In this document: piece after piece, positions 38,200 to 49,100 of the stretch | How positions within the stretch are numbered: the first letter of the stretch is position 1 | How the letters are laid out: each line of letters opens with the position of its first letter | Assembly: GCA_040285745.1 (NCBI GenBank) | Contig: JAUFOR010000006.1 | Span: forward strand, 372,001 to 436,000 | Direction of reading: 5' to 3' | DNA from: Barthelona sp. PCE | Lineage: Eukaryota; Metamonada: BaSk clade | DNA length: 64,000 nt | Translations under genes and position numbers: made by a program | Notes under the pieces: model-generated | What the model was told of the DNA's origin: nothing | Databases searched by the model: none | What the model saw: only the letters and a program-made list of their open reading frames with translations

Positions 38200-41078
38200 A
38201 TGTTTGGAAGGAAGCAAGAAGCACTGTTGACACAAACACAGCTTTCACGGGAATCCAATGAGTTTTCGGAAGTTGAATATCGATTGAAGAGCTCTTTGAA
38301 CAGTTTTAGTCCGAAGATTATTAATGTTTGGTCCATCGCAAACCCTCTTTTAACAGCAGAATTCGAGAGACGTTGTAAGGTATGAATTTAAAGGGAATTA
38401 TTGTATTATTTAACATTTAGGATATCCAAACTACAGCCGCATGGGTAGACACATCATTGCTCGACGACAGCAACAACGTAAGCGATGTTCTAAACAGAAA
38501 TTTCACGATTCCTACAGAAGGATTTCAATTGAGCGTTGGTTCACTTCCTCTTGTTCATCAAAACGTGGGCCCCCAGCGTTACGAGGCATTACTTTGTCTC
38601 ATGGGTATTGGAAAGGCACACATTGCTACAAAGGAACTCCTTACAACTCCCCCTACTATTCCTGCAGGATTTGATTCCCTTGTTCTGGAAAAGAACACTA
38701 CAGGAGTCGCAGGAGACTTCATCACACTGGCTAATGGTGCCAAGATCCATAAGGATTGTCATCATTTCCAGTATCTCATCAAGCATAACAGTCAGGTTCT
38801 GCCTTGCTATCTTATCCAGTTCGAATATGATCCCCTGAGCCCTGTCCAAGAGAACGTCGAGATCTGTGACTATTGTAACGAGAAGCGCGCAGAGGTTTAT
38901 TGCCTTCAAGATCAAATCACTTTCTGTGGTGAGTGCGACAGTAAGTTCCATGACCCAGACCCGGTTCTGAGACAGCACAAACGTGTGCCTATTACAGAAA
39001 TGCCCAAATCATTTGGCAACTGCCCTGAGCATGGTCTTCCATATCAGTTTTTCTGTCCTGAATGTTATATGCCTGTTTGTCTACACTGTAAGATGATTGG
39101 ACACCACTCTAGTGGCCCAGCAGCAAGCCACAAGCTTGTTCCTTTGAGTGATTTCTACAATAAGAAGATGCAAGAGAACGTTTCACTGGAAAAAGGAAGG
39201 AAAAAAATTAAGGCATCACTCAGAACACTCACAGAGCGAAAGATTGAGCTCAACCACAACATATCCGTTGTTGAAAAGCACGTGAGATCGCTGTTTGAAA
39301 AGGCCATGTCTCAGCTCTCTCACCTTGCTGGTTCTCGCTCGTTGGTCTTGGATTCACTAATTCTTGATGGATACAGACGCCTCGAGGAGTTTGATTCGGT
39401 CGAGGAGTTCATTGCTTTGGCAAAGAGCACGCTTCCTCCCATGGATTTCTTGAAGGCAGTCGTCCGTCATCGTACCCTGACACAGTCTGCTATGCAGCAC
39501 CTTGAGGTTGAGATCCCAACGTTCTCTCCAATCAATTCGACTGGAGAGGTCATGGTTCATGAAGGCACACATGACCCGATTGTGGATGACTTCAATAATT
39601 GGGGCGCGCAGCAGGATGATATTGCACAGAACTTTAAGAACCGCCTGCTGAGGGACCAGAACGGACTCCAGTCGTTCCTCCCACCTATGCAACCGAAAGA
39701 GCCCATGTTAGAGCAACCTTCCCAACCTGCACTCTCTTTCCCGCTTGATCCTGTACCTCAGCCCGTAATGGACGAGGCTGGAGCAGCTGAGGGTGTAGGT
39801 CTCGGTCTCGACACTGTTCAGCCACCTTCTACAAACTTCAGCGGATTTGGACTGTTCACTCCACGCCGTCGTAGACAGCAGTTTGACACTCCCTTTACGC
39901 TGAGCCCCAACATCTACAGCGATAGGAAGGATAAGGAGACGACTCCATATGTCGTGTTGACTGATACAAATCAGATCTTTACAGAACATGCTAGCGAAAT
40001 ATTAGCAGACCAGGTGAAACAAGAAGACGATGAGCAAGTTGCTGCTGAACCTGAAGAGGCTGTAGCAGAGCCAGCGCCATTCTTCAAGAACGCTTCAGTG
40101 GGTTCTATTGGGCTTTCTGGTCAAATGAAGCCTGTTGAGCTGGAGGAGCAAAGAAAGCCGTTTGAGTCTCCTATGTTGCAAAAGATAAAATCATCTTCTC
40201 ATTTTGAGAGAGCTGCAAAGGATATGGAGGGAAAAACAATTCCACAGCCTGTACAGGAACAGCCTCAACCAGCACCAATGCCTGTTCAACCTGTTCAACC
40301 TCAACCAGTTGTCGAACAACCTGTTATGACTCAGCCGAACTTTGAGGTATCACCAATGCTCGCTCTCACTCCCACAAAGAAGGAGGTGCAACCTCCAAAG
40401 GAGATTGATTCACCAATCAGCCCACCACCCGTCGCTCCCCAAGTGTTGTCGATAGAGTCCGTCATTGAACCTGACTACATGTTGAGTGTTCGCGCAGAGA
40501 AGCGCATGCACAGCAGAAGAGCTAGCGGTCGTGTCATCCCCACCGATGTGTTTGAGGGAAGCACGCTGCTTGTTGGTGAAGAGAAGCAGGTGTTGTACAA
40601 CGCACTTCCCTTCAAGGCAACCCCCATGACCCGTTCATTGTTTTCGTCAAAGAAGGGGGATAACAACCATAACCTTCGTGCGCTGCATAGCTGCGCTGAC
40701 CAGAGCGGCCCTTGTATCATCATTTGTCGCAGTGGAAACCATGTTTTCGGTGGTTATTCTTCTGGTCCTCTAAACACACTTGGAAACAGATTTGGTACAC
40801 CCAAGACCTTTTTGTTCTCGATCACAAACAACACTATTGTACCGTATACTGGAAGAGGTGATGTCAGCAGGATTTTGGTCGGTACTATTAATTCATTAGA
40901 GTTTGGATATGGTGATTTAAAGCTCGTTAATGATTTTACAAACTGTGAGTCTGCGGTTGAGAACTGCTACAGTTGTAATTTGCCAACAGATAGCGAATTC
41001 CCTGAAACATTATTGGCAGGATCAAAGGTGTTCGATATTGATGCCTGTGAGGTGTGGAACGTGATGCATAGACGCTAG
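38200..41078 (+). CDS. B-box zinc finger / TLDc protein with a PARP-like N-terminus (one intron)
   Basis: Exon 1 is 38200-38379 and exon 2 is 38421-41078, giving 945 residues. The N-terminal 200 residues (VWSIANPLLTAEFERRCK, YEALLCLMGIGKAHIATKE, VLPCYLIQFEYDP) resemble the frame of a PARP catalytic domain, without a clear H-Y-E triad. Two B-box-type zinc fingers follow (about 209-246, CDYC...CLQD...CGEC...H; about 261-300, CPEHG...CPECYMPVCLHC...HHSSG), then a coiled coil (about 300-360). A long Pro/Gln/Glu-rich disordered region comes next. At the C-terminus (about 780-945) is a TLDc domain (PCIIICRSGNHVFGGYSSGP, KTFLFSI, LEFGYGDLKLVND, VFDIDACEVWNV). TLDc domains occur in TBC1D24, OXR1 and NCOA7; some bind V-ATPase. 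TRIM-like B-box plus TLDc is seen in protists. Function not known. Confidence 0.85.
38380..38420 (+). other. Spliceosomal intron, 41 bp
   Basis: The intron is GTATGAATTT...TTTAACATTTAG. Removing it joins CGT TGT AAG to GAT ATC CAA in frame, giving RRCK-DIQTT; without splicing the first frame stops after KV. TTTAAC just before the end may be the branch site. Confidence 0.9.
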
Positions 41079-41190
41079 ATGCATACTGTAAAAGCTAAGT
41101 TCAAAAAGAGAAAATCTAATTAAAATGAACTAGTTTTGTAAAGACTATTTTCTGCCTTTTCACCCACTTTCGTTTCATGAGCATGGTATA

Positions 41191-43539
41191 ATGAACGATT
41201 TCAGTTTCACAGATGACTTCGAAAAGCGTACTACACGAACGCGAGTATGAGAATTTTTTTGAGATGTCAATATTTATATTTAGAGTGCTGCAGAGTTACA
41301 AAAATATTCGTTTCCTGAGAATGTTGCTGAAATCACAAGATTTATGAGATATGTAGAAAGTAGAGATCCAGTACGATTGAGTTTTGTCTTTCAAAGGCTT
41401 CCACATGTTGCCCCATTGTTCATTGAGGGGGACCTGGAGCGTTTAGCTGTGAGTTTCATGGGAAAATTCATCTCTTTGAACAAAGCGATGAAAGGGCTTT
41501 GTCTTGATTGTTTAAGCATTTTGTTGGATAAAACGTTGTTAAACTGCACATTTATTCGAAACGAAGTCTTTCCTTTTTTCTTAAAAGCCGTATTATCCAC
41601 ATCTAGAGACATTAATGATAATTTCTCAAGATTATTTGATTCGATAGTGCCTTTCCTAAGTGTTAACGTTATACCGATCCTACAAAAGCTTCTCTATAGT
41701 TGCACAGATATTCTTAAACCTTCTGGTTATCGACTTTTTGTTCTTCAAATTTACCCTGCAGTTATTATTAATAGACTGTTTAGTAATGACAGTTTCGACC
41801 AGATAGTAACGATACTAGAGTCCTTTTCGACCCACAACGACTACGAGTACCGGAAGGCAGCATACAGGGCGCTCAAGAGTTTTGTCTCACATTGTGACGA
41901 GACAGATGGGCAAGCGCTGCTTGATCGTTTGATGGTTCTTCTATGTGCTGGATGTGAGGACGAGGACCATGAGGTGCAGACGACTGCGTTTTCGACGTTG
42001 ATGGCATTCGTTCCAATACTCAGAAAACAGTTTAGTGGTAAGATTTTCACAGTATTCTCTTCCTTTGCAAACATGCAACCGGTCTCTATGAAGGATGATA
42101 TCCTTGATGACTTGTTCTTAGACCAAAACTTCAATATTCGATCAGCAGAAACGGTACGGAAACAAGCCCTATCATTGAAGAACCTACCTTTATTGTGGAA
42201 ATACCACTTTCACACATTAAGCGATGCAGATAAAACAACTATTATAGAGTTTGTGCTCACACAAGCTTCACTTAAACCAATACAAAAGGAAATTGTTACG
42301 GCGACACTTGAGTTGTTACCATTCTTTTTTAGAGTTTTTACTCATTCTTTTGTTAAGAAACCATCGCTGGACCATCGGTTTAATCGGTTTGTCGGTGTTT
42401 TGAAAGAGATTATTAGGTTAGCTGAAACCATAGATCTTGATACGTTGCAGCTCTGTAATAGTGTATTTTCATGCATATGTCAGAACACCAAGCATGTGAG
42501 CGTTGTTGTTGAACACCTGTTGCCATTATACGATGATTTGATGAGATCTTTGCCCCGTGATTTGTGTTATGTTTTTCTTCCGTCACTTTCGGTCTGTTTA
42601 CGGGCGTCAGTTCATCCAAAGAGTGGTTATTTTGCTGAGAACATCATTGTTATGATTGTTGAATTGCTGCAACATATTTTCGGAACGTTGGTTTTTCACC
42701 GAGAGCATTCTGTTTTCCTCATTGAGGTTTCATCAGTGCTCCTCCTGTTCCCCCCAGATGTAATATACTCGGTGCTTCTCCCAAAAATATTACTGAGATA
42801 CCTCGACCACGATCTTCTTCTTTCTCATGTCATGTATAAGAACATTGCGGTTTTGATGCGCAAGGTGTTTGAGCTGTCACCATCACTACAGCACCGTGTA
42901 GACTTTGCTTCGTTTCTGCTTGGCAGATTGTGCTACAATAATGATATGCGATACTCGCAGGAACTTCTTTGGTTGAACATTTGTGATGAGCTGTTAATGA
43001 ATTTGACTTCGGTGTTTAAGGTTCATTTCAAGGATGGTCTAATTGCGTTCATGATACGTAGGAAAGATGCAGTTGGCCTGTTGTGCTTTTTTGTCCAGAA
43101 TATCGCTTTTGAGTGTGGTGTACTGCTGTTGGATATTTCTTCTCCCCTTATTAAGGACTTTAATATAGTCTTAAGCAGCGCACCACCTGCTGTTGCTGAA
43201 GAAGCCAGTCATTTGATCAGGTTTTTTGCTGGCGACGTTGTTGATCATAAGCTCAATGCCTTGAAAGAAAGTTTCTTGCATTCCCTTGAACATGTGCCAC
43301 CCACCTTCCACAGCAATTCATTGTCGTCATCATCATCGCAATCAAAGATGAAGATGAGGTTCACAGGTGCAAAAGGTACCGTACGAAAGAAACCAATAGA
43401 GCAACAAGCTATGAGAAGAAACGGATCGAAGCCAAAACTCAAGAGATCACAAAGTATCAGTCACGGTAATCTAGCGCGGCGGGCTATGGGAAGTGATCGA
43501 AAGCGAAAGCTTAAGAAACAAGGTTCGAAATTATTTTAA
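41191..43539 (+). CDS. HEAT-repeat protein with basic tail (one intron), PP4/PP2A regulatory-subunit-like
   Basis: Exon 1 is 41191-41244 (18 codons, MNDFSFTDDFEKRTTRTR) and exon 2 is 41284-43539, giving 769 residues. The bulk is a helical solenoid of HEAT type; clear units include YEYRKAAYRALKSFVSHCDE and HEVQTTAFSTLMAFVPILRK (each helix-turn-helix with Asp/Arg at the turn). Such repeats build the scaffold subunits of PP2A and the PPP4R1/R4 regulators, which is the nearest look-alike, not a proof. The last 80 residues are Ser-, Lys- and Arg-rich (KRSQSISHG, RKRKLKKQGSK) and may be phosphorylated or bind nucleic acid or membranes. It converges on the rhodanese gene (65 bp). Confidence 0.78.
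41245..41283 (+). other. Spliceosomal intron, 39 bp
   Basis: The intron is GTATGAGAAT...ATTTATATTTAG. It begins after CGA (Arg18), and the downstream frame resumes AGT GCT GCA. Unspliced, exon 1 stops at once (GTA TGA). Confidence 0.88.
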
Positions 43540-43604
43540 TATTGTGTATTGGATTGTTTATTTGTTTAATGGATAAAACATGTGCGAAAACGATGCTGGT
43601 ATGC

Positions 43605-43997
43605 TTATGTGTAAACACAGAGGTCATTATATAGTTCTGCGAAGCGTGTCAATCCACCCTGCAGATAGTACACTTTTAATTCGGATCTATTGAGACTGTG
43701 TAATGAGTCAGACAGTAATTTCTGACACTTTGGGGACCTTAGCTGCCCTGCTGCACAATAAAAGACGATTTGTTCAACAGATGAAGGAATTGTTTGTAGG
43801 AAGGATTCTGGGTGCATGTTTCGTTGAGGTATGTGCCTAGCCCTGTTTGTAATCTGGAATAAGTCAAAATCTACGTCCCTAACGTCCACAATAACGGTTT
43901 TTTCGTGAAAGTCTTCATTTCTTATTGCTGCTGCCAGAGTTTCAGGTTTCATATGGTGGTTGATTTGATCCATATCTGTGCCCCTTGGATAAACCAT
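43605..43997 (-). CDS. Rhodanese-fold CDC25/Acr2-type phosphatase or arsenate reductase
   Basis: This 130-residue protein starts at the ATG at 43997 (24 codons inside an open frame with no earlier ATG). It is a single rhodanese domain: VIVDVRDVDF (35-44) in the position of the CH2A strand, then FYCAAGQLRSPKC with Cys81 and Arg87 in a C-x5-R loop, and YYLQGGLTRFAELY near the end. A seven-residue C-x5-R loop with Arg marks CDC25 phosphatases and the related Acr2/Ibp1 arsenate reductases; sulfurtransferases have a shorter loop. It lacks the long N-terminus of cell-cycle CDC25, so it is more like Acr2/Ibp1. Divergent from the gene at 44205 (207 bp). Confidence 0.85.
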   Translation of the reverse strand: MVYPRGTDMDQINHHMKPETLAAAIRNEDFHEKTVIVDVRDVDFDLFQITNRARHIPQRNMHPESFLQTIPSSVEQIVFYCAAGQLRSPKCQKLLSDSLHSLNRSELKVYYLQGGLTRFAELYNDLCVYT

Positions 43998-44204
43998 CTC
44001 ACTATCTTGAATCTTTGGTTGAGTTATAAGAGAAGAGAGAAGATTTGGTATGCATACATGAGCTCTCAATTGAAACGTTCACACGTTCCTCAGATAAGAT
44101 TAGCACCCGGTTCCTTTTCAAAATGCAGCAGCGAGAGAACAGAATTTCAGATTTTCTATTCTTGATTTTGTTCTTTACACCTTCTTTATACCTTTTTTAC
44201 ATTA

Positions 44205-45119
44205 ATGTCAGGGATTTACAACGTTGAAGTATCATCAGGATGGTCAACCAAATACAAGCCAAGTCTTTGTATTCTGGATAACTTTGCTTTTGTCGTTTTC
44301 GAGGACAAGCAAACACCTAATGATGAGCCAGATAAGATCATTGCCCTTTCACAAGCGAATATCATTGAGGAAGGCACCGAATTGCGAATTGTTAGCAAAA
44401 AGGGAAAAGAGTTGCTTAACATCAGTATTCCAGACTTTAATCAGCGTCAAACCCTTTACAATACTCTGAAATCTGCTTCACAGGGTAGGATGATGGGGGG
44501 TCAGCAGCCTGGAATGGCTCCTCCTATGGGTCAGCCAATGATGGGTCAACCAATGATGGGCCAGCCTCCTATGCAACCTCAACCTAATTTCGGAGCCCCC
44601 CAACCACAACCTAACTTTGGAGCCCCTCAACCTAACTTTGGAGCTCCTCAACCTAACTTCGGAGCCCCTCAACCTAACTTCGGAGCCCCTCAACCTAACT
44701 TCGGAGCCCCTCAACCTAACTTTGGAGCTCCTCAACCTCAACCTAACTTCGGAGCTCCCCAACAGAACTTCGGAGCTCTTCAACAGAACTTCGGAGCCCC
44801 TCAGGCCCCTCAACAGAACTTTAACCAACCTTTGTTTAACAATTTGACTCAACCCAAGGCACCATCTTACGGACAACCTCAAGCACCATCTTACGGACAA
44901 CCTCAAGCACCATCTTACGGACAACCTCAAGCACAAAATTTTGGTCAAGGCAATGCACCTGTTTATGGAGCTCCTACAACTCAACCCAGCCAAGGTTCTT
45001 ATGTGCCAAGTGTTAATAACCAGGCTCCCATGTACGGGAATCAAGCACCTGTTTATGGTGCTAACCAAAACCAGGGGTATGGTCAAAATAACGGAGCTCC
45101 ATTTATCCCCCACATGTAG
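44205..45119 (+). CDS. PH-like domain protein with NFGAPQ and APSYGQPQ repeats
   Basis: This 304-residue protein has two parts. Residues 1-95 are beta-rich, ending in a helix (RQTLYNTLKSAS); this is the size and order of a pleckstrin-homology type fold, by inference. From about 97 to the end it is low complexity: GQPMM units, about nine copies of (P)NFGAPQ and three copies of APSYGQPQ, then Asn/Gln/Tyr/Gly-rich sequence ending PFIPHM. The aromatic Tyr/Phe-Gly-Gln tail is of the kind that drives phase separation or acts in endocytic or RNA granule proteins. It looks related in design to the gene at 17770, but has no UBA domain. Confidence 0.82.
   Translation: MSGIYNVEVSSGWSTKYKPSLCILDNFAFVVFEDKQTPNDEPDKIIALSQANIIEEGTELRIVSKKGKELLNISIPDFNQRQTLYNTLKSASQGRMMGGQQPGMAPPMGQPMMGQPMMGQPPMQPQPNFGAPQPQPNFGAPQPNFGAPQPNFGAPQPNFGAPQPNFGAPQPNFGAPQPQPNFGAPQQNFGALQQNFGAPQAPQQNFNQPLFNNLTQPKAPSYGQPQAPSYGQPQAPSYGQPQAQNFGQGNAPVYGAPTTQPSQGSYVPSVNNQAPMYGNQAPVYGANQNQGYGQNNGAPFIPHM
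44578..44940 (+). repeat. In-frame 18/21-bp and 24-bp tandem repeats
   Basis: At 44578-44818 the DNA repeats CCTCAACCTAACTTCGGAGCC-type units of 18-21 bp, each coding PQPNFGA; copies differ mainly at third positions (TTC/TTT, GCC/GCT). At 44865-44935 the unit GCACCATCTTACGGACAACCTCAA is present three times, coding APSYGQPQ. These arrays probably expand and shrink between strains. Confidence 0.9.
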
Positions 45120-45453
45120 CTCTATGTAAATAGTTTCATAGTATAGTTTTTTAAGTCAAAAACGTTTATCTTTCATATAAAAAGTGGAATTTGGGCAGGT
45201 TTTTCATGAATAGGGGTACATGACTTTTGCACAATATTACCGACCTTGAAAGCACTGTACATCAAGATTAGATAGAACTAGTATTCGTTTACAGCTATGT
45301 GAATGGAAAATAAAGAATTTTTTTTCTCTTATATATTACAGCTATAGCAGTGACAGAACATCGCTTTTCACATCAAGATATACACACTACATCATCTCAA
45401 AAAGTTGGAAACAATAAATACCTTCCTTTTACTTAAATAACCTTCTATATAAA
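45120..45453. other. Intergenic, 334 bp, upstream of uS15
   Basis: The spacer is A+T-rich, with a T8 run at about 45320 and TTACAG soon after; no paired 5' splice site is convincing. The 30 bp before the uS15 ATG are pyrimidine-rich (ACCTTCCTTTTACTT). No gene is seen. Confidence 0.5.
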
Positions 45454-45912
45454 ATGGGTCGTCTTCAAGCATGCAAATCCAAGGGTTCCAGCGCTAGCGC
45501 TATCCCTTTCAGCCGCAGAGCCCCCGCTTGGTTCAAAGCTAGCCCCGAGAGCATCATTGATCAGATTGTCGAGCTTGCCAAGAAGGGTTTGACTCCCTCT
45601 CAGATCGGTGTTGTCCTCAGAGATACTGCTGGTGTTGGTCAAGTTTCTAGAGTTACTGGATCCAAGATTCTTCGTATTCTCAAGGCTAGAGGTTACGCTT
45701 CTGAGATTCCCGAGGATCTCTTTGCCCTCATCCGTAAGGCCCTGAACCTCCGTCGTCACTTCAAGTCCAACGGTAAGGATACCAACTGCGGTTTCCAAAT
45801 CGTCCTTGTTGAGAGCCGTATTCACCGTCTCGCACGTTATTACCGTCGTGTCGGAAAGCTCCCCCCCACCTGGAGATACAACTCTAAGGAGTCCTCCACT
45901 CTTATCGCTTAA
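45454..45912 (+). CDS. RPS13: 40S ribosomal protein uS15 (S13)
   Basis: uS15 binds 18S rRNA on the small subunit. The 152-residue protein has all the expected blocks: MGRLQACKSKGSS at the start, RRAPAWFKASPESI, LAKKGLTPSQIGVVLRDTAG, KILRILKARGYASEIPEDL, LIRKALNLRRHFKSNGKD, VESRIHRLARYYRRVGKLPP and TWRYNSKESSTLIA at the end. It uses the same preferred codons as PFL (CGT, GTC, CTC, AAG), and the gene has no intron. AATAAA at 45988-45993 may be the poly(A) signal. Confidence 0.97.
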   Translation: MGRLQACKSKGSSASAIPFSRRAPAWFKASPESIIDQIVELAKKGLTPSQIGVVLRDTAGVGQVSRVTGSKILRILKARGYASEIPEDLFALIRKALNLRRHFKSNGKDTNCGFQIVLVESRIHRLARYYRRVGKLPPTWRYNSKESSTLIA

Positions 45913-45993
45913 GTAAGATGTTTGCTCGTTTAGAGCTTGGGCAGTGTCTCTGTTTTCCTTTTGAGGATTGCAGTGCATTCGCCGACTAATAAA

Positions 45994-46036
45994 AGTCCCT
46001 CAGGACTATAAACACGAGATCTTCGAAGTCTCGTGT
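45994..46036 (+). other. Two adjacent perfect hairpins in the uS15 3' region
   Basis: AGTCC/GGACT (45994-98 and 46003-07) is followed at once by ACACGAGA/TCTCGTGT (46012-19 and 46029-36) around TCTTCGAAG. They lie about 80-125 bp after the stop of uS15. A T16 tract follows at 46070-46085. They could serve 3' end formation for uS15 or separate it from the convergent giant gene, or be part of a small RNA. Confidence 0.5.
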
Positions 46037-46195
46037 ACATATAGCGCCGCATCCATTTCACGTTTGTGGTTTTTTTTTTTTTTTTCGCTTCATTTGGGTA
46101 CATTCATTTTCACTTTACATTAAAGGGGCTACATTGTTTTGATTATTACTTGGGGCATGGCACTTAACTTAAACAATAAACGTTAATTTTTACAC

Positions 46196-49100
46196 TCAAA
46201 TGAGATTGATGAACTCTTCACCGTCCTGTGCTCTCTGTGGACCACCAGAACAGAAGATACTGTAACTTAAAACAGCAAGTAGAATGACGGAAAGTGAAAT
46301 GATTGAGATAACAATCAGTGACCATCCGCTATCAACAGCAACTAAACCACATGCCTCCAAGCTGAATCTATTAGACTCACAACTGAGAGGGATAGTCTGA
46401 TTAATAACTGTTGGACAATGTGCGATGACATTGCTACAATGGTTAACGCAAATTGGAGTATCTAAAACGTTAACTGAATAACGAGGGAAGGAAAGATCAC
46501 AACTTAACAACTGAAGCGCTTCTAAACAATCCTGACTGACACCCATACAGCTCACGCTGTTAACAAGGTTGGCCTTCCATCCTTCGAATCGAATCATAGC
46601 GTCTTCATTTCTGAGTAACGCATCGTCAGCTGGAATACCTCTATAAGACAAGAAATCTCCCACTAGGTCTGGTACGTCCTTCTCTCCACAGAACTGCGTT
46701 GTGGCATGGGTGACTGAGTTTGACGTCACGCGCAACATTGTGCGATCAGTGACCCCAATAAGTACTGTTGTTGGCTCAGCAATTTCAAAGGTGTATTCGA
46801 AGAAGATGTCGGTCTCTTCCAATTCATACGAGTACTCAACGTTGCCGACAATGATGAACAGCGATATGTCACGCATGGGCTTTACCTCGATACGAACCAG
46901 ACGATTTCCTATAAAGGAGCGAACACTGTTTTCAACAATGATACTCTCCTTAAACGGAATAACTGGAGCCTCCATGAGCTTGAACGATATGAGACACTCC
47001 ATTGAGTCGCTGTATCGTTCATAATCAATGGTACTCTTGATGAATAATGTCAAAAAGTAGTCGCCCTGCACCTTCTTATCATAGTTATAGATGTGAGTCT
47101 TGGGAATATATAAATCTAAAACACCCTTTGTGTCACGCGTGAGTAGGTCTCCAGATTGCATGTAAACTTCCAGACCCTGACATCCAGCGTGATACTCTTC
47201 GGAATTGTTTACGTGGAACAATATATCGGGCTTAATACCGGTCACCTTTAGGCGCATACCGCGGTATTCACCAGATCCTGTTCTTACTGAAACAGTTCCT
47301 TCTGTAGCAATTGGTTCAGACAGTTTGGTGGTGATTGTTGTTGAGATACAGTGCTCACTAAACATTCTTAAGAAGAAATGAGTGACAGAGTCGTCGGCCC
47401 TATCCAAATAGAACGGACTAACGTGGACGTCACTAACACCGAAGCTTAAATCAAGAGATTCAATAGGCTGCCACTCCTCACCAGTCATTGAAACTTCAAA
47501 AGTCAACGAGGCTTCGTGTATGAATGTGGCATCAACACCGTGTCCCTTCTTGAAGGGGATACTGACAATCTGGCTCTGTTCGACTGACGCTACAAACTTG
47601 GGCACATTTGTCTCCAAGTAAACGACAGACGAATCATAGACGTCAATCTGTAATGAGTGATGCTCAGCGTTGTCGAATACTACATACAACCAATCGTACA
47701 TGGAAACAGAAGGGAAGTCGACTGTGCACGCAGTATCATGCTCATTGATGTGACACTGCCAAAAAACATCCTGGGTCTTGTACAATGTCGAGAAATAAGG
47801 ATTTGGTCGAATTTGCACGGTTAACTCTTTTGCCTGAAGTGCATACACAGTAATTTTTAGGAATTTCTGCTTATCTCCCTCAGTTTCTTTCAATGCAGCA
47901 GTCTCTAATGCATAAACTCTCTTTTCTGAACTCTTGCTTTGCAAACACTCAAGTTCAATACGTCTATCTGTGAATCTGTTGACTGTTACGAGTGTAGCAA
48001 TCTTTTTGCGCTCCAACGATACCAATAAGGTTTGCAGACCGTCAAATCCAGATACTACAGTCATATATAACTGCTGCTCAGAACCAACAACTGCATCCTG
48101 GAGCAGCTCGCGGAAGTCAATGATGGCCTTCTCGCCCAAGTCTTCAACACACTTATAAAGTGTGAACGATGATGGGGATGGTACCTTACCATACTCATAT
48201 ACAGGCACACCCTCTGCGGTCACATAGACGCAGAAAGGAACGTTGGCGTCATCAGACGGGACGAATCGATCATCCAGACTAAATTCTGCTACATAAGTGT
48301 TTGCATCTGCTAACATTTTAACGGGAACGCGGAAGTGCAAATTGGTAGCACGTGAGAATGAATAAAAGTCACTGTTACCGATATCCATAGTGATTAGATT
48401 GGTAGGCAGTGAATGGAACTCCATTTCAACGGGAGGAGACATGGAGGAGTCGAATTGGCCACGGATATCGGGCTCAAATCTTACCGTTACAAAGAGTCGT
48501 TCATGGTTTTTGTTAACGTTAGGGGGTAAAACTGCCATGAAACTTGCTTTTCCAACGCTTTTATCGAATCTTTGATTCACAACAACATCAGCCAACTCAT
48601 AATCATAGACCTTCTGACCGAAAGTGGACGAGAAGATGGCCACAGTAAATTCTCCACTGTGTGTTGATTCGCGATGAATCAAGGGGAGTGCGACATCCAC
48701 CTTCACCAGTGCCATTGATTCAGTTGCTGGAATATCCTCATTATTCAGCTCAAAAACATGAATGACGTCACAAACCAGACGCTGTTGTATAGTGACAGGA
48801 TTCTCTCTTGCATCGATCTTCTTTGGTTGAGCATCGTACAAGTGGAAATTAAAATCACATTCGGTTGTGAACAATCCACCAACACGAATATAAAGCAGAG
48901 AAATGAATCCAGTCTCTGAATGAGGTAACTGCAAGTAACTCCACATGTCTTTGTCAGAAGCAACAGAAACAATGTTAGAAAAGTCAGGCTCAGTAGCAAA
49001 TTGTATCTTACACTCTTGCCTTGATTCAACATAAATCTGTGCATACATACCGCTTAAATTCGGTAAGAAATTATACTCACATGATGTACCTTTGCATTTC

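Noticed and set aside
44478-45113. 211-codon minus-strand frame over the NFGAPQ repeat gene
   Set aside because: It is a repeat antisense artefact, Arg/Leu/Ser-rich.
45445-45978. 177-codon minus-strand frame over uS15
   Set aside because: Antisense shadow of a clearly conserved ribosomal protein gene.
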